Below are positions 8,015 through 15,655 of a stretch of 64,000 nt of DNA, piece after piece (position 1 is the stretch's first letter; every line of letters begins with the position of its first letter). Made by a program: the position numbers and the translations under genes. The DNA is from Deltaproteobacteria bacterium (lineage in GTDB: Bacteria > Desulfobacterota > Binatia > UBA9968): positions 1-64,000 of the forward strand of contig JACPSE010000058.1 of assembly GCA_016193465.1 (NCBI GenBank), written 5' to 3'. The notes under the pieces are model-generated. The model was not told the DNA's origin and searched no databases. It worked only from the letters and a program-made list of their open reading frames with translations.

Positions 8015-9004
8015 CTAGCCAGATTCGGCGAAGAGCGCCTTGCCAGCCTGGCGGAGCATTTCGATCCCCCGAACCTCCTGGTCAAAGAGCGGGACTATGG
8101 CCCGCACCGACCGGTCAAATTTTTCCCAGATGGTTTTCATGTGCTCGTCCTGCATCTGAATCCTGTTGCGCACAAAATCTGGGACCTTTTCCCCAAGGGC
8201 CTGCCGATCTAGCAGCATGTTGACCACCACCCCCCCCACCGGGATGCCGAATTCATGGAACCAGCCGATGAACCGGGTAATGACCGCGATCGGGAGGGCC
8301 TCGGGCAGGGTAACGAAAAAGAAGGCAGTTTTCTCAGCATTCGTGAGGCGCTCGCGGGCCTGTCCCATCCGCTGACGAAACTGCAGCAGATAGGCGAGAA
8401 GGGGGTCCTCCTCTTTTTTCTTTGTGAAGGAGAGCATCTCCCGGAGCGTTCGCGCCTCCTCCCGCGACTTGAGCATCTTGTCCACCCACAGAGAATAGAC
8501 CTTGGACATCCCCAGAAGCCGGCGGGCATTGGCTGTCGGCGCAGTGTCGAAGACATAGACGTCGTACTCGTCCTTGAGCATGAGGTCCACCATGTTTTCA
8601 AACATCGCGGACTCTTCGAAGGCGGGGTTCATTGTGGCGGACTCCACAAAGTCCTCAGCTTTTGTGCTGATGTCGGCGAACTTGAGAAACCATTGGATTT
8701 TTTCCCGAATCTCTTTCTTCGACCGTTCTATGGTCTCCCTGGTGTCGATCTCATACGCCGAAAGCAGATCCACTCCCTTGACTGGTGTGGGCGCGCCAAA
8801 AACCGATTGCTCCAGGAGTCCGGAAAGACTGTGGACGGGATTGGTGGATGCCAGGAGTGTCCGCTTTCCCTGCCCTGCGAACCAGATGGCCGTGGCGCCT
8901 GCCAAGGCGGTCTTGCCGACACCCCCCTTACCGCCAAAAAAAACATACTTTAGAGCGAGGTGCTCGCGGAAAAATTGCGCCATGGATGTCGTGATTTCCC
9001 TCAT
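8015..9004 (-). CDS. ArsA/Get3-like P-loop ATPase, subunit 1
   Basis: A 329-residue soluble ATPase of the ArsA/Get3 group. The P-loop GGKGGVGKT is at residues 24-32 and the switch II motif DTAPT at 153-157, both well kept. The switch I motif, normally DPAHS, reads NPVHS here (N55 for Asp); that Asp helps position water for hydrolysis in Get3, so activity may be weak or need a partner. It also carries PAFEESAMF. The C-terminal half (FFFVTLPEALPIAVITRFI, GIPVGGVVVNMLL) is typical of the family. There are no arsenite-binding Cys clusters and no arsenic genes nearby. It lies downstream of a second, differently degenerate copy, so a heterodimer is likely. The start could also be the ATG 7 codons later. 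Confidence 0.85.
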   Translation of the reverse strand: MREITTSMAQFFREHLALKYVFFGGKGGVGKTALAGATAIWFAGQGKRTLLASTNPVHSLSGLLEQSVFGAPTPVKGVDLLSAYEIDTRETIERSKKEIREKIQWFLKFADISTKAEDFVESATMNPAFEESAMFENMVDLMLKDEYDVYVFDTAPTANARRLLGMSKVYSLWVDKMLKSREEARTLREMLSFTKKKEEDPLLAYLLQFRQRMGQARERLTNAEKTAFFFVTLPEALPIAVITRFIGWFHEFGIPVGGVVVNMLLDRQALGEKVPDFVRNRIQMQDEHMKTIWEKFDRSVRAIVPLFDQEVRGIEMLRQAGKALFAESG

Positions 9005-9016
9005 CTCTCCCGCTCA

Positions 9017-9086
9017 GTTCAAATGGTTCAAAAAGTTCAAATCGTTTAAACCGTTCGAACGGCTTGAACGTCTTAAACTACTTGAA
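9017..9086. repeat. Degenerate 9-base repeat array A (GTTCAAnnn)
   Basis: About eight units with a 9-base period and consensus GTTCAAnnn, turning into the complement (TTGAAC) in the second half, so the array can also fold on itself. It fills the gap between the two ATPase genes and its last unit supplies the final codons of the upstream ATPase. A sister array lies at 10072-10136. Confidence 0.8.
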
Positions 9087-10049
9087 GAGCCTTTCTGCCA
9101 GTTTCTCGATCATCGGCAGTCCCGTGATATCCCGTTCCATCTCCGGAACATAGGCGAGGACCTGATCGCCCAAGGTGCCCTGGATTTTCTCCAAATATTT
9201 CTGCTGCATGACGATCCGATTTCTCAGGTACTGGGGCACATTGTCCTGGCGAAGCTCCAGAGGCAGCACCCGGTTCACCACATACCCTGAGATCGGGACA
9301 TTGAAGCGGGAAAACAGCTCTGCCGCCTTCCTGGTATCCAAGATAATCATCTCCTCGGGCACGAGCACGAAGAAAAAGGCCGTGCGGCCCCGGTCGGTAA
9401 GTATCTGCGAGGAGGCATTGATGCGGCTTTTGATATACCGAAGCTCTTCGAGAATCTTGTCCTCTTCGACCGTCTCCTGGCGTCGCATGGTGGCCGCCAT
9501 CTGATCATACTGGCGCATCTCCTCGCGGAGCTTGGTGATCTTGTTGATCCACTCGTCGTACACCTTCGCCATGGAAAGGTAATATAAGGCATGGCCAAGC
9601 GGAACCAGATCATAAATATAGTAGTCGTACTCCCCCTGGACAATGATATCCACCACAGCATCGAAGATCGCGCTCTCCTCCATGGCAGGCTCCGCCGAGG
9701 CGGCAGCTATGTAGCTGTCGATCTCCTCCGGGACGCGATCGAAGCCGTACATATCCAAAATCTTTTTGCGGATCTCATCTTGATACTCGCGGATGCGGCG
9801 ATCCGCATCCACCTCTTGCGCCCAGAGGTTCTGCATGATGGGCACCGGCCCTTTGCCGAAAATGTCCCTCTGAAAAATATCCGAGAGGCTCGCTTGCGGG
9901 TCCACGGAAAAGAGCAGCACCCGCTTTCCTTGGCTCGCCAGCCAGAAGGCGCTGGTAGCGGAGAGCGTCGTCTTTCCCAGGCCTCCCTTGCCGCCGAACA
10001 TAATATAGCGGCGCCCCGGCTGGCTTTCAAACACCTGTTTCAGTGACAT
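9078..10049 (-). CDS. ArsA/Get3-like P-loop ATPase, subunit 2
   Basis: A 323-residue paralogue of the ATPase at 8015-9004. The P-loop GGKGGLGKT is at residues 19-27. The switch I Asp is kept (D50 in SVDPQAS) but switch II, normally DTAPT, reads DLVPL at 147-151. This is the opposite loss to its neighbour: one subunit keeps switch I, the other keeps switch II. It shares PAMEESAIF, FFFVLVPEEM and VPISGYVVNRVLPLE with the partner and family. It is cytoplasmic. The gene is bracketed by the two 9-base repeat arrays, and the ribosome binding site is weak. Distant relatives deliver tail-anchored proteins to membranes or drive metal export; which applies here is not known. Confidence 0.85.
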   Translation of the reverse strand: MSLKQVFESQPGRRYIMFGGKGGLGKTTLSATSAFWLASQGKRVLLFSVDPQASLSDIFQRDIFGKGPVPIMQNLWAQEVDADRRIREYQDEIRKKILDMYGFDRVPEEIDSYIAAASAEPAMEESAIFDAVVDIIVQGEYDYYIYDLVPLGHALYYLSMAKVYDEWINKITKLREEMRQYDQMAATMRRQETVEEDKILEELRYIKSRINASSQILTDRGRTAFFFVLVPEEMIILDTRKAAELFSRFNVPISGYVVNRVLPLELRQDNVPQYLRNRIVMQQKYLEKIQGTLGDQVLAYVPEMERDITGLPMIEKLAERLFK

Positions 10050-10071
10050 AGACTCAGGAACGGATAAAATG

Positions 10072-10136
10072 GTTCGAGTCGTTTAAGCCGTTCAAATCGT
10101 TAAACGTTTTGAACAACTTGAACGTATTGAACGACT
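10072..10136. repeat. Degenerate 9-base repeat array B (GTTCAAnnn)
   Basis: About seven units with the same 9-base period and the same switch from GTTYAA to TTGAAC as array A. It fills the gap between the small protein gene (stop 10139) and the ATPase gene (start 10049). One unit is 8 bases long. Confidence 0.78.
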
Positions 10137-10138
10137 AT

Positions 10139-10414
10139 TTATCCCAGAACGTCGGTAACGTCCCGCTCCCGGAGCATCCTTCGCTTCCATGAGCTGATCT
10201 GCGGCGTCACATAGGGCAGCAGCCGCAGCGAGTAGTAGGGAGGGAGGATCGGAATGCCGAGCAAATCTCCCATGGTGATGAGGATAAAGAGGTGCTCCAT
10301 GCTGGCTCGCGTGCGCACCGCGTGCCGGGTCATCTCATGCGAGGACATGCCGTAAACAATGTCCTTGAGCACCTGAATGACGCCGCTTTTTTTCCGCTTC
10401 TTTTCTTCAGCCAT
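10139..10414 (-). CDS. Small hypothetical protein, GDLLGIPILPP family, copy 2
   Basis: A 91-residue protein homologous to its upstream neighbour (10434-10700). The shared core is E.TRHA..(R).s.E.lF.l.T.GDllGiPiLPP.YsLRLLPY, followed by a WKR.M.R tail. The N-terminus is lysine-rich (MAEEKKRKKSG). The central 25-30 residues are hydrophobic and Pro-rich, so it may be a membrane hairpin or peripheral membrane protein. I do not know a named family for it. Two homologous small proteins precede two homologous ATPases, which suggests matched pairs in one complex. Confidence 0.7.
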   Translation of the reverse strand: MAEEKKRKKSGVIQVLKDIVYGMSSHEMTRHAVRTRASMEHLFILITMGDLLGIPILPPYYSLRLLPYVTPQISSWKRRMLRERDVTDVLG

Positions 10415-10433
10415 TTAACTCTCCTTACATACT

Positions 10434-10700
10434 TCACACACCCTGGAAATCGTACTCTTTTTTCTCCCAAAACTCCTTGCGCCGGGCCATCTCCCGCTTC
10501 CACTGAGCGACTTCCAGGACCAAGTAGGGAAGGAGACGCAAGGCGTATACAGGCGGCAACACCGGCACGCCGACCATGTCACCCACAGTCAGCACCATAA
10601 AGATGCCCTCCAGCTCGCGCCGCATATCGAGAGCGTGACGCGTAAATTCATAGCCCGTGAGTCCATACCAAAACTGTTGAATTGGTTTCAATCCCAACAT
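10434..10700 (-). CDS. Small hypothetical protein, GDLLGIPILPP family, copy 1
   Basis: An 88-residue protein with the same core as its neighbour: YEFTRHALDMRRELEGIFMV, then LTVGDMVGVPVLPPVYALR and LLPYLVLEVAQWKREMARR. Identity is concentrated in the TRHA, GD.(V/L)G(V/I)P(V/I)LPP and LRLLPY motifs. It follows cstA with a 27-base gap and precedes the second copy with a 19-base gap, so all are probably cotranscribed. Function is unknown; the hydrophobic core suggests membrane contact. Confidence 0.7.
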   Translation of the reverse strand: MLGLKPIQQFWYGLTGYEFTRHALDMRRELEGIFMVLTVGDMVGVPVLPPVYALRLLPYLVLEVAQWKREMARRKEFWEKKEYDFQGV

Positions 10701-10727
10701 CTCTTTACCGGAAACCCCAATACCCCC

Positions 10728-12521
10728 CTACCCCCTGGCAGGCGCCGGGCCAGGGGCCGGAGCTGGACGACCCAGGTATTTCAGAAAGGCGCGCCAGCCG
10801 TCGAGACCGATGAGCAGAGCCGCCATGACCAGGAGCACCGACACCAAAACCATGAGTCCCGACCCCGCTGCCGGAAGCAACCTTCCCGCCGCGACGTTCG
10901 GCCGGTAAACATTAAAGTAGAGATTGTAAGCGGTGACCACGACCGAGCCCACGGTGGTAACGTACATAAATATCATCGGTAGGCCGGCATAGAGCCAAGC
11001 CTTGCCCACCGAGGCAAGCCAGATCGTCACCAGCAGCAGCGACAGTGCCGCCATGAGCTGGTTGGCGGCGCCGAAGAGTTGCCAGAGGTAGATCCAGGTC
11101 CCTGTCAACACCAGCAGGATAGCCAAGGCAACTGAGATAAAGGAAGCCACGTGCTGATTGCGAAACACTGGAACGACCTCTCCCAACCACTCCGTCAGGG
11201 TAACCCGCATCACCCGAAAGATGAGCTGAGTCACCACGAGAACAATAACGATGAAAGCGGCAAAGGCGAGCGAAGAGGCGTAGTCGAGCGGTATACCCCA
11301 CACGCTGATAAAACCCCCGAGACCATTAGCGAAAGCGGCCACCGGCGATCCCTTGGCGCCAACAGAAACAGCCAGCAGAGCGAGAAGCCCAAGCAGAAAC
11401 TCGGCGAACATCGACCCTGCACCCACCGGGAGCATATCAGCCTCATTTTCGATCTGCCTTGCCGTTCCCACCGTGCCGAACAGCGCGTGCCACCCCGAGA
11501 TCGCGCCGCAGGCAATAGTAACGAAGAGCATGGGCCATAGCGGCATGACCCCTGCCGGACCGAGTTGCGGGTTCCACCCCTTAAATGCTGGAATCCGGAA
11601 TTGAGCCACCTCCGGTTTAACGAACGTGCCGAGCGCGGCGCCGGCCAATCCCAGGATCATTGCCAACGCCGTAACCCAAAAACCCACGTAAACAACAGGC
11701 TGGGCCATGCGCCAGATCGGAAGCACAGACCCCGCGTAGCAGAAAACGCAGATAGCCAATGCCCAGAAGAGAAGGCTCGGCATGATCTTCGCTTCCGCGC
11801 CTTTAAAACTAGCCAGCGTAGGGTCGAAGTAGGTCACGATGGGGGCGCCACCGGTGATCCCGTTGAGCATCTCGTTGAGCCCCTTAAATGTGCCCTCGGT
11901 CAAGGGACCAATGAGGATCGCCAAAAGAGTGATCCCCACGGTAAGGATAGTTGCGGCCAATAACCCTGACCGCCAGCGGTAGAGCATCTGTCCCAGCAAA
12001 AGGCCCATAGCGACCAGCAGGATCATCCCCAGGTGCGTTCGGGGCTGGGACTCCAGCACGGAGGCCATGATGCCCACGAAGGCGCCGGCAATCAGCAACA
12101 AATAGAAGAAGATAAAGAGAAAAAGCACCGTCCGCGTCCGCGGTGAGATCAGCCGGTGGGCCACGGCTGATAGACTATTTCCTTCGTTGCGCACGGAGAG
12201 CACAATGGCGCTGTAGTCGCTGGCCCACCCCATGAAGGAGACTCCCACCACAAGCCAAATAAGGGCCGGGAGCCAACCCCACAGAGTAGCCGCCACGATG
12301 GCGCCTACGATCGGCCCTGCTGCGGCAATGGACTTGAAGTGGTAGCCAAAGAGGATGTTCCTGTTCGTGGGCATGAAGTCTACGCCATCCATGTAGAGGG
12401 TCGCGGGGGTGGCTCTCCTCGGATCGGATTGGATAACGCTGCGATCAATGCGCCGGGCATAACGCGTATACGCCAGGTACACTGTTACGATACCCAGGAT
12501 CACCGCGAACAGGCTATTCAT
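10728..12521 (-). CDS. cstA: CstA family carbon-starvation transporter
   Basis: A 597-residue polytopic membrane protein. The CstA signature is clear: GVDFMPTNRNILFGYHFKSIAAAGPIVG near residues 46-73, then GVSFMGWASDYSAIVLSVRNEGNSL and SGWHALFGTVGTARQIENEADMLPVG. Many hydrophobic segments alternate through the length. The family takes up peptides and pyruvate in E. coli (CstA, BtsT). The C-terminus is a Pro-rich tail (GRPAPAPGPAPARG). It heads a minus-strand run with the two small proteins and two ATPases, so it may be a substrate or partner of that set. It is a little shorter than E. coli CstA (about 700). Confidence 0.9.
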   Translation of the reverse strand: MNSLFAVILGIVTVYLAYTRYARRIDRSVIQSDPRRATPATLYMDGVDFMPTNRNILFGYHFKSIAAAGPIVGAIVAATLWGWLPALIWLVVGVSFMGWASDYSAIVLSVRNEGNSLSAVAHRLISPRTRTVLFLFIFFYLLLIAGAFVGIMASVLESQPRTHLGMILLVAMGLLLGQMLYRWRSGLLAATILTVGITLLAILIGPLTEGTFKGLNEMLNGITGGAPIVTYFDPTLASFKGAEAKIMPSLLFWALAICVFCYAGSVLPIWRMAQPVVYVGFWVTALAMILGLAGAALGTFVKPEVAQFRIPAFKGWNPQLGPAGVMPLWPMLFVTIACGAISGWHALFGTVGTARQIENEADMLPVGAGSMFAEFLLGLLALLAVSVGAKGSPVAAFANGLGGFISVWGIPLDYASSLAFAAFIVIVLVVTQLIFRVMRVTLTEWLGEVVPVFRNQHVASFISVALAILLVLTGTWIYLWQLFGAANQLMAALSLLLVTIWLASVGKAWLYAGLPMIFMYVTTVGSVVVTAYNLYFNVYRPNVAAGRLLPAAGSGLMVLVSVLLVMAALLIGLDGWRAFLKYLGRPAPAPGPAPARG

Positions 12522-12566
12522 CTCTTCCGGTCCTGATAATAAACTTTTCCCCTTGGTTTAGCGGGA

Positions 12567-13193
12567 CTAGCGAGACGCATTTTTCTCACCGACGCGCCAG
12601 AGGTAAAGGGTATGGTCCCAGCCAGAACGGTCTTTGATTGTTTCGCTTCTTAACGGCTTCCAATCGCCCATATCAAAGTCGTGAGAGACTACTCGAGATC
12701 CCGGCTGCATTTGCTTCCAAATGTTCGGCCTCAACATCAAGTTGACTTCAGGGAGGAGGTACATGGTCAACACGGACGCAGGCGATAGATCAACTGTCCT
12801 TATGTCCTGCTCGCGGATCTCTACCAGATTCCCCACTCCTTCTTTGCGAATGTTCTCCCGCGACTCCCTGATACGATCGGGGTCAATCTCAAAACCGATG
12901 GCCTTAACACCGTATTTTTTGGCTGCCGTTATAACAATTCTCCCGTCACCAGAACCCAGATCGTAAACCACATCGCCCTTCTTGACCTGGGCCCACTCCA
13001 ACATACGCTCCACAACCTCCTGTGGCGTCGGCACATAGGGGACGATTTTCTTGGACTCAAGGTCGCTCTGCTGGGCATGAGCGGCTCCTACCCCACTGCC
13101 TATTCCCGGCCGCGCGAACTCAGAGGGAAACCAACCCGGAGTCATCAAAGAGATAACCAGGCCGATCCACAGAAACCATTGTTGCTTTCTCAT
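12567..13193 (-). CDS. Class I SAM methyltransferase with signal peptide
   Basis: A 208-residue protein. Residues 1-40 look like a signal peptide (MRKQQWFLWIGLVISLMTPGW, ending AHA before QQSDLESKK). From residue 60 it is a class I methyltransferase: motif I YDLGSGDGR at 77-85, the acidic residue of motif II in FEIDPDRI at 101-108, EQDI at 128-131 and a late strand HTLYLWRVG. The fold is complete and short. Export is puzzling because SAM is not known in the periplasm; the N-terminal segment could instead anchor it to the inner face of the membrane. It has its own promoter (13239-13268). Confidence 0.78.
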   Translation of the reverse strand: MRKQQWFLWIGLVISLMTPGWFPSEFARPGIGSGVGAAHAQQSDLESKKIVPYVPTPQEVVERMLEWAQVKKGDVVYDLGSGDGRIVITAAKKYGVKAIGFEIDPDRIRESRENIRKEGVGNLVEIREQDIRTVDLSPASVLTMYLLPEVNLMLRPNIWKQMQPGSRVVSHDFDMGDWKPLRSETIKDRSGWDHTLYLWRVGEKNASR

Positions 13194-13238
13194 GCTATAG
13201 GCCTCCTTGACATTTTGGATTACCAGAACGTTGAAGGG

Positions 13239-13268
13239 AAATTACCTGAACAGCGTGTGGCGTGTCAA
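13239..13268 (-). promoter_or_regulatory. Sigma70-type promoter of the methyltransferase gene
   Basis: Minus strand TTGACA (13268-13263), 18-base spacer, TAATTT (13244-13239). The expected transcript start is about 40 bases before the ATG at 13193. Confidence 0.45.
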
Positions 13269-13282
13269 GAAGCGAGCCGGCC

Positions 13283-15655
13283 TCAACCCAAGGCTTGCCC
13301 GGCGCTGACCCCGCTCTGCAATTGTCGGCGAATCACGAAGGTGAACCTGCTCCCCTCGCCTTCATTGCTGTCAACCCATATTCTCCCGCCATGGAGCTCC
13401 ACGATTTCCTTGGCAATCGTGAGACCCAGACCCGTGCTGCTGACTCCCTGCGGGGACGCTAAACTGACCTGCTCGAATTTTTCGAAAATTCTTTTCTGGT
13501 CTGCCTTGGGAATTCCAATCCCCGAATCCTGCACGCTGACGGCCACGTTAGACCCATCCACCACCCCGGACGCTAAATCGTCCGGGTTGATCTCCACGCA
13601 GATCTTTCCCCCTTCGGGAGTAAATTTGATGGCGTTGCCAAGGAGATTCGTCACCACCTGAGTCAAACGGTCCGCATCCGCCACTATAGGAACGGCCTTT
13701 TCGGGGTATACCTCCTCAATAGCCACCTGCTTGCTCTCTGCCCAGCTTCGGACCGTTTCCACGACATGATGCACCATGTCCCTAAGCTCAAAAGAGATGG
13801 GGTGCAGCTCTATCCTTCCGGCCTCCAGCTTGGCAACATCCAGGAGATCATTCACAAGACGCGCCAGCCGGGTGATATTGCGGTGCGCAATAGAGAGAAA
13901 CTTCTCCTGCTCAGGACTGACCTCTCCGACCTCTTTCCCCATAAGAAGGGACAAGGATTCCTCAATCGCCAACAGCGGAGTTCGGAGCTCATGCGAAACA
14001 TGGGCGACGAACTTTGACTTCGCTTCATCCAACTGTTTTTGCTTCGTGATATCGCTGAGGACCGACACCATACCCACGGTCTTACCTTCCTGATTCTCAA
14101 TCACAGCGGTGCTTGCCTGAACGATCCTCTGGGCGTCCTCGCTCGAGCTTTTCACTTCGATCTCTTTGGTAACGTGACCCTCTTCGTCTCGAAGAGGACC
14201 TTTGGCCAGAGCCAACGTGTGTTCCCCCTTCACCAGCTCGGGGATAGGAACGCCCTTGGCGCCCTTTTGATCTAGTCCCAGGAGTTTCTCCGCCGCCGGG
14301 TTCATGAACTGAATTTTGCCTTCCCCGTCCACGACCACCAGTCCTTCCCCGATGCTCCTGATTATAGTATCTACTCTTTCCTTCTCGTCCAGAAGCCGCT
14401 TTTTCTCGCGCTCCAGTGCGGCGGTTTGATGCTTGACCCGCAAGGCGAGTTCCTCCGCAAAGTGATCCCGGATGCGCCGTAGCTCTTCGAGCTCCTCCGG
14501 CGCAACCTCGACTTGGCCAGACTTCTTTGGCGCGCGCTTCTCCTCTACGGCCGCAAAAGCCCGATCCAAGTCCTTTTCGCCAACCCCCAATGCGCTCAGC
14601 CTTTCCCGCAGGGGCTCGATGAGCCGCTCGCGGATTTCTTTGCCGCGCAAAAATTTTGCCCCAATCTTGGCCAGCGAGGTCACAGCGCCGCCGCTTTCCT
14701 GGAATGCCTTGGTTATCAGTTCCAACTTGACCTCATCGGCGCACCGCTCCAATCTCGCGACCAGCTCTTCCACCGCCACTTTAAAGTCCCCGGGAACATC
14801 GGGACCCTCTACCGTCTTCTTGAACTCCTTGGCAAAGCGAGAGATGCGCGGCGAAAAATCTTTCCCCTCCTGGATCGAAGGCCGGGCCAAATGTTCCTGC
14901 AGGAAACGTCCCAGATCTTCCACAATCCGCTTCAGCGTCTCCAGGTCCTCTGCCCGCCGCAGGACCTCTCTAGCAACCAGCTCGGGCTTCTTCTCCACTT
15001 CATAGGCAAGCCGCTCGAGATCGAGAGTAAGCTCGATTTTTTCGCCGGCGCCCTTTAGAAGATGCTCGACCAGTTCCTCCATCCGCTCTATCTTGCGTCC
15101 TCGCCCCGCGGGTGCCGCCTTCTCTTTTTTCGCTGCTTCGCTTCTTTCACCTGCATCTCCACCCTCGCCTCCGCCTTGACCAACCCCTGACTTCTTGACC
15201 ACTGCCTCCTCTTCTTTAATGATCTGAATACGAGCGGCCCCGAGGCGGATGTGCTTCAATTTCGCTTCTTCAAAAACCTTCTTGAACCCCCCCATTTCTT
15301 CCAGAGTCTTTATCGGCGTAGCGATCACTTTGAAGAGCGAGTTAAACTCGTCTTCGGTGGCCCCTTGATCAAAGGTCAGACTCTCGATATGGAGCCGGTT
15401 GGTTTCACGCAAAAGCTCGGCAACCCCGGTCTTTTTATTGTCGAGAGCATGGTCGTTGACAACTAGCCGTCCTCCCACAAACGCCAAGACGAGGGCCGGT
15501 TCCGAGCCCACAACCACCTCAAGCCTGGCCAAAAAGTTTCGCACCGCAAGCTGCGCCGCCGGGTGCTTCTCAGAATATAGCCGGTACTGGCTCAGGACAA
15601 AGCTAAAAACCTTGATGACCTCCGCGTATTGTGTTTCTTTCCCCTGAGTTTGCAT
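13283..15655 (-). CDS. Cytoplasmic histidine kinase with PAS and a long N-terminal region
   Basis: A 790-residue kinase without membrane segments. Residues about 10-147 form a domain (VFSFVLSQYRLYSEKHPAAQLAV, FVGGRLVVND, HIESLTFDQGATEDEF) that I remember from other deltaproteobacterial signalling proteins but cannot name. A low-complexity Gly/Glu/Lys linker (150-187) and a helical region (190-420) follow, then PAS (425-540), HisKA with His555 (VAHVSHELRTPLL) and an ATPase domain with DSGIGIPKADQKRIFEKFEQ and STGLGLTIAKEI. Its ATG directly follows the stop of the GAF kinase (TAGATG, no gap), so the two kinases are coupled. No response regulator is adjacent. Confidence 0.9.
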   Translation of the reverse strand: MQTQGKETQYAEVIKVFSFVLSQYRLYSEKHPAAQLAVRNFLARLEVVVGSEPALVLAFVGGRLVVNDHALDNKKTGVAELLRETNRLHIESLTFDQGATEDEFNSLFKVIATPIKTLEEMGGFKKVFEEAKLKHIRLGAARIQIIKEEEAVVKKSGVGQGGGEGGDAGERSEAAKKEKAAPAGRGRKIERMEELVEHLLKGAGEKIELTLDLERLAYEVEKKPELVAREVLRRAEDLETLKRIVEDLGRFLQEHLARPSIQEGKDFSPRISRFAKEFKKTVEGPDVPGDFKVAVEELVARLERCADEVKLELITKAFQESGGAVTSLAKIGAKFLRGKEIRERLIEPLRERLSALGVGEKDLDRAFAAVEEKRAPKKSGQVEVAPEELEELRRIRDHFAEELALRVKHQTAALEREKKRLLDEKERVDTIIRSIGEGLVVVDGEGKIQFMNPAAEKLLGLDQKGAKGVPIPELVKGEHTLALAKGPLRDEEGHVTKEIEVKSSSEDAQRIVQASTAVIENQEGKTVGMVSVLSDITKQKQLDEAKSKFVAHVSHELRTPLLAIEESLSLLMGKEVGEVSPEQEKFLSIAHRNITRLARLVNDLLDVAKLEAGRIELHPISFELRDMVHHVVETVRSWAESKQVAIEEVYPEKAVPIVADADRLTQVVTNLLGNAIKFTPEGGKICVEINPDDLASGVVDGSNVAVSVQDSGIGIPKADQKRIFEKFEQVSLASPQGVSSTGLGLTIAKEIVELHGGRIWVDSNEGEGSRFTFVIRRQLQSGVSAGQALG

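Noticed and set aside
8015-10049. Arsenite pump ATPase (ars operon)
   Set aside because: No ArsB/ArsD/ArsR genes nearby, no metal-binding Cys clusters seen, and the two ATPases are separate, degenerate subunits.
9017-10136. GTTCAA arrays as a CRISPR
   Set aside because: The units are 9 bases with no spacers and reverse orientation halfway.
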